A DNA stretch of 64,000 nucleotides. Origin: Rhodovarius lipocyclicus (GTDB lineage: Bacteria; Pseudomonadota; Alphaproteobacteria; Acetobacterales; Acetobacteraceae). The notes beneath the pieces are model-generated. The model made no database searches. It was not told the origin of the DNA and was given only the letters and a program-made list of their open reading frames with translations. The stretch lies in the NCBI RefSeq assembly GCF_009900765.1, contig NZ_JAAABL010000002.1, positions 372,001 to 436,000 on the forward strand, given 5' to 3'. This document shows, one piece after another, positions 41,014 through 49,636 of the stretch. Position 1 is the stretch's first letter, and the number at the start of each line of letters is the position of its first letter. The position numbers were made by a program, and so were the translations under genes.

Positions 41014-41972
41014 GGCCCGAGGTTGAGGATCTGCACGCGGCGGTTCCGGCGTTCCGGCACTTCATCCGGGGTGGGGACCAGCGGCTGGGTTTCGCCCAGC
41101 CCCACCACCATCAGCCGCTGCGGCGCCACCCGGGCGCGGTTCACCAGGAATTCCCGCACCGCATCCGCCCGGCGTTCCGACAGCACCTGGTTGGCGAAGG
41201 CATCGCCCACCCGGTCCGTATGGCCCTCGATCCGGAAGCGGAAAGCCTGCAGCTGCGGCGAGTTCAGTGCCACGCCGAGGCGCGCCAGATCCTCCATCGC
41301 ACCCGGTTCCAGCTTGGCGGAGCCGGTGGCGAAATTCACCTGCAGGCTGATGGCGGGCACGTCGGCGGGGGCGGTGGTGGCCGTCAATGCGCTGGGCGGC
41401 GGTGGCGGCGGCGTGGCCGGGCGCACCGGGGCCATGGGCGCGCCGGGCTTCACGCTGACCGGCGCCTGGGGGCGCGGCACCGGCATCGGCGCCGGGGTGG
41501 GGCTGAACGCCTGGGGCGGCGTCGCCGTGCCGCCCTGGCCGAGGGAAGGCGCAGGGGTTGGAACAGGCACAGGCGCGGGGATGGGGGCGGGCTGGACCAG
41601 CTGCGGCGGCGCCTGAACGGGTGGGGCGGGGGCCGGCTCGGGCGTGGGGGCCGCCAGGCTGGGGGCGGGCGCCGGGGCCGGGGTCAGGCTGGGCGCCGGG
41701 GCCTGGGGTGCCTGGACCTGGGGCGCGGGTGTCAGTGTGGGGGCCGGCGCGGGGGTCAGGGTCGGGATGCTGGGGGCGGGCGCCGGGCTGTCGCCGCCCG
41801 GGCGCACCATGCCGCGCGTGGTGTCGTCCACCACCCCGGGCTCGACCGGCCGGCGGGCCAGGCTGTCGATCATCTCCTGCGTGCGGCGGTCGATCTGCGC
41901 GCTCGCCGGGGCGGCGCCCAGCGCCAGCACCACGCCGGTCAATGCCGTGCACAAAGCCAGTTGGGTTCGCAT
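41010..41972 (-). CDS. Pro/Ala-rich OmpA-family protein
   Basis: A 320-residue exported protein. A Sec signal (MRTQLALCTALTGVVLALGA, cleavage near ASAQ) is followed by about 170 residues of Pro/Ala/Thr repeats (PAPAPTLTPAPQ-type) that could span the periplasm, then an OmpA-like domain: ISLQVNFATGSAKLEPGA, FRIEGHTDRVGDAFANQ, LSERRADAVREFLV and ERRNRRVQI. The classic peptidoglycan-binding TD..G box is intact. The ATG at 41972 follows GAGGAGA. It heads the operon with the protease and the kinase, suggesting the kinase reads cell-wall or envelope state. Confidence 0.85.
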   Translation of the reverse strand: MRTQLALCTALTGVVLALGAAPASAQIDRRTQEMIDSLARRPVEPGVVDDTTRGMVRPGGDSPAPAPSIPTLTPAPAPTLTPAPQVQAPQAPAPSLTPAPAPAPSLAAPTPEPAPAPPVQAPPQLVQPAPIPAPVPVPTPAPSLGQGGTATPPQAFSPTPAPMPVPRPQAPVSVKPGAPMAPVRPATPPPPPPSALTATTAPADVPAISLQVNFATGSAKLEPGAMEDLARLGVALNSPQLQAFRFRIEGHTDRVGDAFANQVLSERRADAVREFLVNRARVAPQRLMVVGLGETQPLVPTPDEVPERRNRRVQILNLGP

Positions 41973-42171
41973 GGCTGTCTCCTCAAGCCGTGATGTCGCG
42001 CCACCCGGCGGGTGCAATCTATCAGTCCCGGCGGCGGCGATCATGGTTCGAATGCCGTATGCGGCCAGCAAAACCGCCAATCGGGTCAGGACTATGGCGG
42101 AAACCCGCACGGCCTGATGAAGTTGCGGCCCCCTCTTGAAGGCCCCCGCCCCTCCTGCGCCTATATCCACC

Positions 42172-42558
42172 ATGACAGCGTTGACGGAATACGCGGACGC
42201 CGCCCCCGAAGTGCGCGCCGTGTTCGAGGACATCATGGCCACGCGCGGCGTGCCGGACGTGAACAATTTCTGGAAGGCCCTGGCGGTGCACCCGCCCACC
42301 CTGGCCCGCGTCTGGGCCAATCTGAAGCAGGTGATGGCCCCCGGCGCGCTGGACCCGCTGGTGAAGGAGATGCTGTACCTCGCCGTCTCCGCCACCGCGG
42401 GCTGCCAGTATTGCGTGGCCAGCCACACCGCCGCCGCCCGCGCCAAGGGCATGGATGACGCGATGCATGGCGAGCTGCTGGCCGTGATCGCCATGGCCGC
42501 CGAGACCAACCGACTGGCCGAGGCCCTGCGTGTGCCGGTGGACCCGCAATTCCAGTGA
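42172..42558 (+). CDS. Carboxymuconolactone decarboxylase/AhpD-like protein
   Basis: A 128-residue all-helical protein of the CMD family with the redox-type motif GCQYCVASH (C78, C81, H85) and an upstream Glu (VKEMLYLAVSA), the AhpD-like arrangement of peroxidase-linked thiol proteins. It begins MTALTEYADAAPEVRAVFEDI. The ATG at 42172 lacks a clear ribosome-binding site; a TTG at 42136 would add 12 residues. The stop overlaps the GTG start of the EamA gene. A thiol-based hydroperoxidase role is likely but not certain. Confidence 0.85.
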   Translation: MTALTEYADAAPEVRAVFEDIMATRGVPDVNNFWKALAVHPPTLARVWANLKQVMAPGALDPLVKEMLYLAVSATAGCQYCVASHTAAARAKGMDDAMHGELLAVIAMAAETNRLAEALRVPVDPQFQ

Positions 42559-43394
42559 ATACCGCGACTCTGGCGGGCTGCGGCGCGCTGGCCTTTTGGG
42601 CGTTCCTCGCGGTGCTGGCGCGCATGGCCTTGGGCGTGCCGCCCCTGCAATTGACCGCGCTGGGCTTCGCCGTGGGTGGGCTGTTGGGGCTGGGCTGGAT
42701 CGCGGCGCGGGGGCGGCTTTCGGCCCTGCGCCAGCCGCCCATCGCCTGGCTGCACGGGGTGGGCGGGCTGTTCGGCTACCACGCCCTGTATTTCGCGGCC
42801 CTCGGCTGGGCGCCCCCCGCCGAGGCCAATCTGCTGAACTATCTGTGGCCACTGCTGATCGTGCTGCTTTCCGCGCCGCTGCTGGGCTTGCGGCTGGGGC
42901 CGCAGCGGTTGCTGGGCGTCGTGATGGGCTTCGCCGGCAGCCTGGTGCTGCTGGCCGGCGGCGCGCGCTTCGCGCCCGAGGCCTGGCTGGGCTTCGCGCT
43001 GGCCCTGGCCTGCGCCTTCACCTGGGCGCTGTATTCTGTGCTGGCGCGCAAGCTGCGGGATGTGCCGAATGAGGCGGTGGCGGGGTTCTGCCTGGCCTCC
43101 GCCGCGCTCGGCCTGCTGGCCCATGCCTTGTTCGAGAGCTGGGTGTGGCCCGATGCCCGGCAATGGCTGGCGATCGCGCTGCTGGGCGCCGGGCCGGTGG
43201 GGGCGGCGTTCTTCCTGTGGGATGTCGGCATGAAACGCGGCGACCCGCGCCTGCTGGGCACGCTGGCCTATGGGGTGCCGGTGGCCTCCACCCTGCTGCT
43301 GGCCCTGGGTGGCGAGGCTGCGCTGGACCTGCGCCTGCTGGCCGCGATGGCGCTGGTGGCAGGCGGCGGGGTGATCGCGGCGCGGGCGCGGTGA
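42555..43394 (+). CDS. EamA/DMT-family metabolite transporter
   Basis: A 279-residue protein with ten hydrophobic segments in two repeated halves, the EamA layout: FGYHALYFAALGWAPPAEANLLNYLWPLLI in the first half and LGAGPVGAAFFLWDVGMKRGDP in the second. Such exporters move amino acids or other small metabolites out of the cytoplasm. The start is a GTG overlapping the stop of the preceding gene (GTGA), so translation is probably coupled. It ends in a repeat-rich gap facing the M20 amidohydrolase gene. Confidence 0.87.
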   Translation: MNTATLAGCGALAFWAFLAVLARMALGVPPLQLTALGFAVGGLLGLGWIAARGRLSALRQPPIAWLHGVGGLFGYHALYFAALGWAPPAEANLLNYLWPLLIVLLSAPLLGLRLGPQRLLGVVMGFAGSLVLLAGGARFAPEAWLGFALALACAFTWALYSVLARKLRDVPNEAVAGFCLASAALGLLAHALFESWVWPDARQWLAIALLGAGPVGAAFFLWDVGMKRGDPRLLGTLAYGVPVASTLLLALGGEAALDLRLLAAMALVAGGGVIAARAR

Positions 43395-43398
43395 GGAA

Positions 43399-43660
43399 GG
43401 CTCAGGGGCTTTGCTCCCGGACCCCCAGTCAGGGGCGCTGCACCTGACGACCTCGCCAAAGGCCGAAAGGCCCTTGGAACCCAGGAGTTTGGCGCCCATT
43501 CTGACAGGTGGGCGCCAATTATATTATAAATATCAATAAGAAACGCGCTGCCAGGATGTGGCGCCAACGGCTCGGGGTCCAGGGCCGCTACGGTCCTGGC
43601 GGGGTTCCAAGGGGCAGAGCCCCTTGGTGGGGTTCAGGGGCAACGCCCCTGACCGCCCGC
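43399..43660. repeat. Paired, inverted copies of a hairpin repeat at a convergent gene end
   Basis: No gene is seen here. The left half holds CCAAAGGCC-GAAA-GGCCCTTGG (43456-43477), and the right half CCAGGGCCG-CTA-CGGTCCTGG (43579-43599), CCAAGGGGC-AGA-GCCCCTTGG (43607-43627) and TCAGGGGC-AAC-GCCCCTGA (43634-43652). The centre (43489-43518) has a 10-base-pair arm TTGGCGCCCA/TGGGCGCCAA and an AT-rich stretch. The halves are imperfect reverse complements. The segment 43456-43483 is identical to 55585-55612. It may act as a bidirectional terminator. Confidence 0.7.
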
Positions 43661-43665
43661 CCCCT

Positions 43666-44835
43666 TCAAGCCTTCAGTTCCTGCTCCACGATCGCGCTGA
43701 ACACCTCGATGCCATACGGGATCGCGTCGTCGTTGAAGTCGTATTTCGGGTGGTGAACGGGCACGGAGCCCTTACCGTCCGCCGCCTTCTGGCCCAGCTT
43801 GAAATAGCAGCCCGGCCGTTTCTCCAGCATGTAGGAAAAATCCTCGGCGCCCATCACCGGCGGCACCTTGGTGTGCACGGCGGCGGCACCCAGCACGCGG
43901 GTGGCGGCGCGGGCGGCCTTTTCGGTCTCGGCGGCGTGGTTCACCGTGACCGGATAGCCGCGCTGGTAGTCCACCTCGATGGTCGCCTCGTGCTGCTCGG
44001 CCACGGCGGCGGCGATGCGGCGGATCTTCGCCTCCACCAGGTCGCGCGTGGCGTTGCTCAGCGTGCGGATGGTGCCGGCGATCTCGGCGGTTTCCGGGAT
44101 CACGTTGCGGGCGGTGCCGGCGTGGAACATGCACAGGCTGATCACGGCCGATTCCAGCGGGTCCACGCCGCGGCTGACGATGGATTGGATCGCCACCACC
44201 AGCTGGCTGCCGACCACCACCGGGTCGATGCTGATATGCGGCCGCGCGGCATGGCCGCCACGCCCGGTGATGCGGAACACCACCCCATCGGCCGAGGCCA
44301 TGATGGGCCCGGAGACGCATTTCACCTCGCCCAGCGTCAGGCCGGGGTCGTTGTGCAGGCCATAGACGCTGTCGCAGGGGAAGCGCTCGAACAGGCCTTC
44401 CTCGATCATCACCTTGGCGCCGCCGCCGCCTTCCTCCGCGGGCTGGAAGATGAAGTTGACGGTGCCGGAGAAATTCTTCGTCTCGGCCAGATGTTTGGCC
44501 GCGCCCAGCAGGATGGCGGTGTGCCCGTCATGCCCGCAGGCATGCATGCGCCCGGGCGTGGTGGAGGCATGGGGCAGGCCCGTTTCCTCCGTCATCGGCA
44601 GGCAGTCCATGTCCGCGCGCAGGCCGATGCTGGGGCCGCTGCCGTTGCGCAGCACGCCCACGAGGCCGGTGCCGGCGATGTTGCGGTGCACCTCGATGCC
44701 CCATTCGGCCAGCTTCCCGGCCACCAGGTCGCTCGTCTTGTGTTCCTGAAAGCCCAGCTCCGGGTTGGAGTGGATGGTCCGGCGCCATTCGCCCACTTCC
44801 GGGGCGAGGGCCGCGATGCTGTTGCTGATGGGCAT
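43666..44835 (-). CDS. M20-family amidohydrolase (hippurate hydrolase-like)
   Basis: A 389-residue metallo-amidohydrolase. It has the metal-binding motif [17 protein letters not shown], the [18 protein letters not shown] catalytic Glu region, [11 protein letters not shown], the dimerisation domain with RGGHAARPH, and [10 protein letters not shown] near the C-terminus, the order seen in HipO-type and N-acyl-amino-acid hydrolases. No signal peptide, so it is cytoplasmic. The ATG at 44835 follows GGGGAG. It diverges from glpK. The substrate (acyl-amino acid, indole-acetyl-amino acid or similar) is not determined. Confidence 0.9.
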   Translation of the reverse strand: MPISNSIAALAPEVGEWRRTIHSNPELGFQEHKTSDLVAGKLAEWGIEVHRNIAGTGLVGVLRNGSGPSIGLRADMDCLPMTEETGLPHASTTPGRMHACGHDGHTAILLGAAKHLAETKNFSGTVNFIFQPAEEGGGGAKVMIEEGLFERFPCDSVYGLHNDPGLTLGEVKCVSGPIMASADGVVFRITGRGGHAARPHISIDPVVVGSQLVVAIQSIVSRGVDPLESAVISLCMFHAGTARNVIPETAEIAGTIRTLSNATRDLVEAKIRRIAAAVAEQHEATIEVDYQRGYPVTVNHAAETEKAARAATRVLGAAAVHTKVPPVMGAEDFSYMLEKRPGCYFKLGQKAADGKGSVPVHHPKYDFNDDAIPYGIEVFSAIVEQELKA

Positions 44836-44920
44836 CCCGATGCTCCCCTGTTCGGGCGGAGCCTGCACCTCGCCCAGAGCCGTCACAAGTGCTTCACTGC
44901 GTTCAAAATGGGGGCGGAAT

Positions 44921-46387
44921 ATGCTGCTTGCACTGGACCAGGGCACCACATCCACACGCGCGATCCTGTTCGATACGGCGCTCGCCCCCCGCGCCACCGC
45001 CCAGCGCGAACTGCCCCAGCATTTCCCCAGCCCCGGCTGGGTGGAGCACGACGCCGAGCAGATCCTGGCCCACGCGCAGGAGGTGCTGCGAGAGGCCGCC
45101 AGCGCCGCCACTGCCCCCATCGCCGCCCTGGGCATCACCAACCAGCGGGAGACGACGGTGCTATGGCGGCGGGACACCGGCCAGCCCATCCACCGCGCCA
45201 TCGTCTGGCAGGACCGCCGCACGGCGGAGGCCTGCGGGCGGCTGCCGGCGGCCCTGATCACCGAGCGCACCGGCCTGCTGCCCGACCCCTATTTCAGCGC
45301 CAGCAAGCTGGCCTGGCTGCTGGACACCATCCCCGGCGCGCGGGCGGATGCCGAGGCCGGGCGGCTGTGCTTCGGCACCATCGACAGCTTCCTGCTGTTC
45401 CGCCTGACCGGGGGGCTCGTGCACGCCACCGACGCCACCAACGCCTGCCGCACCCTGCTGTGGAACATCCACACCGGGGCGTGGGATGACGAGCTGCTGC
45501 GCCTGTTCGACATCCCCCGCGCCGTGCTGCCCGAGGTGCGCGATTGCGCGGCCGAGTTCGGCGAGACCACCGTGCTCGGCCGCCCGCTGCCGATCCGGGG
45601 CATGGCGGGGGACCAGCACGCGGCCACGCTGGGCCAGGCCTGCTTCGCGCCGGGCATGGTCAAATCCACCTATGGCACCGGCTGCTTCGCCCTGCTGGTG
45701 ACGGGGGACGCCCCGGTCATGAGCCGCCACCGCCTGCTGACCACGCTCGCCTGGCAATTGAACGGCAAGCGCACCTACGCGCTGGAGGGTGCGATCTTCA
45801 ACGCCGGCAGCACCGTGCAATGGCTGCGGGACGGCTTGGGCATCATCGCCTCCGCCGCCGAGGCGACGGAGCTGGCGGCCCGCGCCGACCCCGCCCAGCG
45901 CGTGCATCTGGTGCCGGCCTTCACCGGGCTGGGCGCGCCCTGGTGGGATGCGGGGGCGCGGGCGGCGATACTGGGGCTGACGCGCGGCGCCGGCCGGGCC
46001 GAGATCTGCCGCGCGGCGCTGGAGGCCGTGGCCTTCCAGACCGAGGACCTGCTGGCCGCCATGCGCGCCGATACGGGCGCGCCCATCACCACCATCCGCG
46101 TGGATGGCGGCATGGCCCGCAGCGACTGGACGATGCAGGAGCTGGCCGACATCACCGGCGCCATCGTGGACCGGCCGACCGTGACGGAAACCACGGCGCT
46201 CGGCGCCGCTTGGCTGGCCGGGGTGCAATCGGGCCTGCTGCCGGGGCCTGGGGAAGCGGCCGCGCATTGGCGGCTGGACCGCCGCTTCATCCCGCGCGGC
46301 GGCCGGGCGGAGGCCGCCAAGCGCCACGCCGCCTGGCTGGAGGCGGTGGCCCGGGTGCGCAGCCAGGCGGCTATCCCGCCAGGCTGA
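44921..46387 (+). CDS. glpK: Glycerol kinase
   Basis: A 488-residue FGGY-family kinase. Motifs match Glp[17 protein letters not shown] (phosphate loop), [67 protein letters not shown] and [11 protein letters not shown]. It phosphorylates glycerol to glycerol-3-phosphate. The ATG at 44921 gives the standard N-terminus. No glpD, glpF or glpR gene is adjacent in the window, which is unusual. The last 17 bases overlap the 3' end of the convergent receptor gene. Confidence 0.95.
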   Translation: MLLALDQGTTSTRAILFDTALAPRATAQRELPQHFPSPGWVEHDAEQILAHAQEVLREAASAATAPIAALGITNQRETTVLWRRDTGQPIHRAIVWQDRRTAEACGRLPAALITERTGLLPDPYFSASKLAWLLDTIPGARADAEAGRLCFGTIDSFLLFRLTGGLVHATDATNACRTLLWNIHTGAWDDELLRLFDIPRAVLPEVRDCAAEFGETTVLGRPLPIRGMAGDQHAATLGQACFAPGMVKSTYGTGCFALLVTGDAPVMSRHRLLTTLAWQLNGKRTYALEGAIFNAGSTVQWLRDGLGIIASAAEATELAARADPAQRVHLVPAFTGLGAPWWDAGARAAILGLTRGAGRAEICRAALEAVAFQTEDLLAAMRADTGAPITTIRVDGGMARSDWTMQELADITGAIVDRPTVTETTALGAAWLAGVQSGLLPGPGEAAAHWRLDRRFIPRGGRAEAAKRHAAWLEAVARVRSQAAIPPG

Positions 46388-47381
46388 TCCCCCGCAGCAG
46401 CTCCGCCTTTTCCGCCACATCCCGCCCCAGCCGGGCCGCGAACACATCGGCGCTGGCGTGATAGGCCTCGGGCTGCAGGGCGTTGCGGGCGGCGGCGCGA
46501 TAGGCGTCCTCCGTCGCCACCGCGGCGCAGGCGGCTTCCAGCAGCGCGATGCGCTCGGGCGGCGTGGCCGCCGGCGCCAGCAGCCCGCCGAAGCTGGTGG
46601 GTGCCACGTCGAAGCCTTGCTCCACCGCCGTCGGCACATCCGGGAAGGCCGGGTTGCGCGCGGTGTCGAACACCGCCAGCAGCCGCATGTCGGCCCGGCC
46701 GGAAGCCGAGGCGAGCACGATCGCCGCCACGTCGATCCGCCCGGCCAGCACCTCCGTCATCACGGCGCCGTCGCCGCGATAGGGCACATGGGTCATCTCC
46801 ACCGCCGCCGCACGGGCCCATTGCAGCATGGCCAGATGCGGGATGGAGGCGATGCCCAGACTGCCATAGGTCAGGCTGCCGGGCGCGGCCTTCGCCGCCG
46901 CCACCAGATCCCGCAGGGAGCGGAAGGGCGAATCGGCCCGCACCGCGATGGCCTGCGCGTTGGAGAACATCTGATAGACCGGCCGCAGGGATTCCGGCCG
47001 CAGGCCGGAGCTGGGCTGGGTGACCGGCAGCACCGACAGCACCAGGGCGGGCGCGAAGGCCAGGGTGTAGCCATCCGCCGCCGCGCGGGCCACGGCGGCG
47101 GCGCCCACCGCCCCCGCCGCGCCGTCGCGGTTCACCACCACCACCGGCTGGCGCAGCCGCGGCGCCAGCCCGGCGGCCATGGCGCGCGCCAGCAGATCGG
47201 TGGCGCCGCCCGCCGCATAGGGGTTGATCACCTGGATGGGGCGGGCCGGAAAGGCCTCCTGCGCCAGGGCGGGCCCCAGGGAAGGCCCCAGGGACGGCAA
47301 GGCCAGCAGCCCGGATGCAAGAAGATGACGGCGCGCGAGGCCCACGCTGACCGCCCGGCGCGGCCGCTGACCATGATTCAT
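46371..47381 (-). CDS. Bug/TctC-family periplasmic solute receptor
   Basis: A 336-residue exported receptor of the tripartite tricarboxylate transporter type. A signal with a twin-Arg-like start ([19 protein letters not shown], then a hydrophobic core) precedes the Bug fold: [63 protein letters not shown] and [14 protein letters not shown]. Bug proteins capture small carboxylates; membrane partners TctAB are not adjacent, as is common for orphan Bug genes. A 15-base palindrome lies about 84 bases upstream. The 3' end overlaps glpK by 17 bases. Confidence 0.92.
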   Translation of the reverse strand: MNHGQRPRRAVSVGLARRHLLASGLLALPSLGPSLGPALAQEAFPARPIQVINPYAAGGATDLLARAMAAGLAPRLRQPVVVVNRDGAAGAVGAAAVARAAADGYTLAFAPALVLSVLPVTQPSSGLRPESLRPVYQMFSNAQAIAVRADSPFRSLRDLVAAAKAAPGSLTYGSLGIASIPHLAMLQWARAAAVEMTHVPYRGDGAVMTEVLAGRIDVAAIVLASASGRADMRLLAVFDTARNPAFPDVPTAVEQGFDVAPTSFGGLLAPAATPPERIALLEAACAAVATEDAYRAAARNALQPEAYHASADVFAARLGRDVAEKAELLRGISLAG

Positions 47382-47464
47382 GTCGTTTCCACTCCCCGGC
47401 TCTTTGGCCGTGGGAATGGCTATAGGCAGCCGGGCCAGGACAGGGCGAGCGGAAAGCGCGATCT

Positions 47465-47479
47465 GTCCACCAGGTGGAC
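47465..47479. promoter_or_regulatory. Perfect 15-base palindrome upstream of the Bug receptor gene
   Basis: GTCCACC-A-GGTGGAC is a perfect palindrome with 7-base arms around a central A. It lies in the 109-base gap between the lipoprotein gene stop and the Bug gene start, in the likely promoter region for the latter. It looks like a dimeric repressor site. No regulator gene is adjacent, and it could instead fold as a weak hairpin. Confidence 0.35.
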
Positions 47480-47490
47480 GGCCTTGGGCC

Positions 47491-48108
47491 CTACAACGCC
47501 TCGCGCTGCACAGCACCTGGCGGCGGCGGGGCGGCGCGTTCGCCCTCCACCAGGAAATCCCGCAGGCCGCGCCGCACTTGGAACTCGAATTCCGTGTTCA
47601 GGTCGAAGGTGGCCCGCCGCAGCAGGCTGTTGGCGACGGCGGTGCGGGAAGCATTGGTGCTCTCGGCCGGCGCGGTGCGGCGCACCTCGGCCTCGACGAA
47701 GCCCAGGCGGCGTTCGGTGCGGTCCCGGATCTCCAGCCGCGCGGCCAGGGTGCAGACCAGCCGCTCACCGGGGTCGCCCGCGAACAGGCCGCCCTGGCGG
47801 GGCAGGCGCTCGATCGCGATGGAGGCGCGGCTGGCCACGAAGCGGGCCGTGTTCTCCGTGCCGAAGGCCGCCACGCGGTCCCGGCCCATGGTGCGCACGG
47901 CCTCGGCCGCGCTGGGGGTCAGCATGCGGCCCAGGTCGCCCGGGCCGGTGCCGGGGTCGGTGGGGTCGATGTCCACGCTGGCCACATTCAGCCGCAGGCG
48001 GGGCAGGTAGCCATAGGAGATATCCGGCCCCACCGGCGCGGGCGGGGGCGGGTTGCCGCAGGCGGCCAGGCCGGCGAGCGGGGTCAGCAGCAAATGGCGG
48101 CGCTTCAT
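47491..48108 (-). CDS. Putative lipoprotein of unknown function
   Basis: A 205-residue protein with a lipoprotein signal (MKRRHLLLTPLAGLAACGNP, lipobox LAAC, Cys at 17) and a mature domain that was not recognised. The mature part has RLRLNVASVDIDP, a Met-Gly-Arg stretch (VRTMGRDRVAAFG) and NTEFEFQVRRGLRDFLVEGE. The pattern is of a small outer-membrane lipoprotein with mixed alpha/beta structure. Its ATG overlaps the stop of the prolyl-tRNA editing gene (ATGA) and it follows a good ribosome-binding site, so it belongs to the operon starting at 49555. Confidence 0.72.
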   Translation of the reverse strand: MKRRHLLLTPLAGLAACGNPPPPAPVGPDISYGYLPRLRLNVASVDIDPTDPGTGPGDLGRMLTPSAAEAVRTMGRDRVAAFGTENTARFVASRASIAIERLPRQGGLFAGDPGERLVCTLAARLEIRDRTERRLGFVEAEVRRTAPAESTNASRTAVANSLLRRATFDLNTEFEFQVRRGLRDFLVEGERAAPPPPGAVQREAL

Positions 48109-48608
48109 CAGGGTTCCCCCTCGGGTAATTCCAGCACCAGCACCTGGTGGCCGAGGCCCTCCAGGAAGCGGCGCAGTTCGGCGGGCAGTATGGCAGTGCT
48201 GGCGGTGTTGCGCAGCGGGTGGCACCACAATGGGTCTTCACCGTAAGCGATCGCGGCGTCCAGCACGAAGCGCACGCTGCCCGGGGGTGCGTTGACCAGG
48301 CCCAGCGGCGTGACGCTGCCGGGTTCCACGCCCAGGGCGGCGCGCAGCTCATCGGCGCTGGCCATGGCCACGCGCGGCCAGCCGGCCATGCGGGCCAGCT
48401 GGTTGACCGACACCCGCCGGTCCTCCTTCAGCGTGGCCAGGCAGAAGGGCCCGGCCTCCTTCTGCGGCTTCAGGAACAGGTTCTTGCAGTGCAGGCCGGG
48501 CAGCTCGTCGCGCACGCCCTCGCTTTCGGCCACGGTGAACACCGCGCGGTGTTCCACCGTGCGCGCGGCGATACCCGCCGCCGCCAGCATCTCCAGCGCC
48601 TTGTTCAT
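48108..48608 (-). CDS. Prolyl-tRNA editing protein (YbaK/ProX family)
   Basis: A 166-residue YbaK-fold deacylase. The stretch HCKNLFLKPQKEAGPFCLA followed by TLKEDRRVSVNQLARM, and the C-terminal WCHPLRNTASTAIL, match the ProX/PrdX branch that hydrolyses Ala-tRNA(Pro) made in error by prolyl-tRNA synthetase. It is a stand-alone trans-editing factor in the cytoplasm. The ATG at 48608 overlaps the stop of the proline iminopeptidase gene (ATGA). Linkage to a proline-releasing peptidase suggests a shared connection to proline supply. Confidence 0.87.
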   Translation of the reverse strand: MNKALEMLAAAGIAARTVEHRAVFTVAESEGVRDELPGLHCKNLFLKPQKEAGPFCLATLKEDRRVSVNQLARMAGWPRVAMASADELRAALGVEPGSVTPLGLVNAPPGSVRFVLDAAIAYGEDPLWCHPLRNTASTAILPAELRRFLEGLGHQVLVLELPEGEP

Positions 48609-49555
48609 CAACGCCGCCGGAATCGCTCGACAGCCGCGACCAGGGCGGTGCGCACCCCGGGCTCCAGCGCGGAGTGGCCGGCATCGGGGATGATGGTCAG
48701 CCGCGCGCGTGGCCAGGCGGCCGCGAGGTCGAAGGCGGTTTCGGCCGGGCAGACCATGTCGTAGCGGCCCTGGACGATCTCGGCCGGGATGCCCGCCACC
48801 CGGTGCATGTGGCCGAGCAGCCCGCCCTGCGGCAGGAACAGCTTGTGGGCGAAGTAATGCGCCTCGATCCGCGCGAGGCCGAGGGCCGTGCGGTCCTGCG
48901 CGAAGCTCGCCACCGTGTCCGGGCTGGGCAGCAGGGTGGAGCAGGAGCCCTCATACCCGCTCCAGACGCGGGCGGCGGGCAGGTGCACGCTGGGGTCGGG
49001 GTCCGTCAGGCGCTTCAGATAGGCGCCCAGCAGGTCGCCACGCTCCTCCTCCGGGATGAACTCGGCGAATTGGGTCCAGGCATCGGGGAAGACCCGGCGC
49101 AGCCCGTTCAGGAACCACTCCACCTCGGTATCGCGGCCCAGGAAGATGCCGCGCAGCACGGCGCCGATCACGCGCTCCGGGTGGGCCTGGGCATAGGCGA
49201 TGGCCAGGGTGGAACCCCAACTGCCCCCGAACAGCAGCCATTTCTGGATGCCGAGGAAGTTCCGCAGCACCTCGATATCCGCCACCAGATGCGGCGTGGT
49301 GTTGGCCGCGAGCGAGCCGAGCGGCTTGGACCGCCCCGCGCCGCGCTGGTCGAAGATGATCAGCCGCCAATGCGCGGGGTCGAAGAAGCGGCGGTGCACC
49401 GCCCCCGCCCCCGCGCCGGGCCCGCCATGCAGGAACAGCACCGGCTCGCCGGCGGGGTTGCCCACCTGCTCCCAGTACATGGTGTGGCCATCGGACAGCG
49501 GCAGGTAGCCGGTCTCGAAGGGGGCTATATCGGGGAACAAATCGCCTCTTGGCAT
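48608..49555 (-). CDS. pip: Proline iminopeptidase
   Basis: A 315-residue alpha/beta hydrolase of the S33 family that removes N-terminal proline from peptides. Key parts are HGGPGAGAGAVH (oxyanion hole, 43-47), FDQRGAGRSKP, the nucleophile elbow GGSWGS (S112), and a C-terminal His in DAGHSALEP. The length and the FDQRGAGRS motif distinguish Pip from other alpha/beta hydrolases. The ATG at 49555 has only a weak ribosome-binding site. It heads a three-gene ATGA-linked operon with the ProX-type editing protein and the lipoprotein. Confidence 0.92.
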   Translation of the reverse strand: MPRGDLFPDIAPFETGYLPLSDGHTMYWEQVGNPAGEPVLFLHGGPGAGAGAVHRRFFDPAHWRLIIFDQRGAGRSKPLGSLAANTTPHLVADIEVLRNFLGIQKWLLFGGSWGSTLAIAYAQAHPERVIGAVLRGIFLGRDTEVEWFLNGLRRVFPDAWTQFAEFIPEEERGDLLGAYLKRLTDPDPSVHLPAARVWSGYEGSCSTLLPSPDTVASFAQDRTALGLARIEAHYFAHKLFLPQGGLLGHMHRVAGIPAEIVQGRYDMVCPAETAFDLAAAWPRARLTIIPDAGHSALEPGVRTALVAAVERFRRR

Positions 49556-49636
49556 GGATTCGTTATCGGGCCTTGGCGCTTGTCTTTCAACATCCCCCTT
49601 TGGGTTTGTCGCGCGACATCCTAATTGTTAGCGATC

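Noticed and set aside
41560-41800. A second repetitive block in the OmpA gene as a possible satellite.
   Set aside because: It is coding sequence for a Pro/Ala/Thr-rich periplasmic linker in frame with the OmpA domain.
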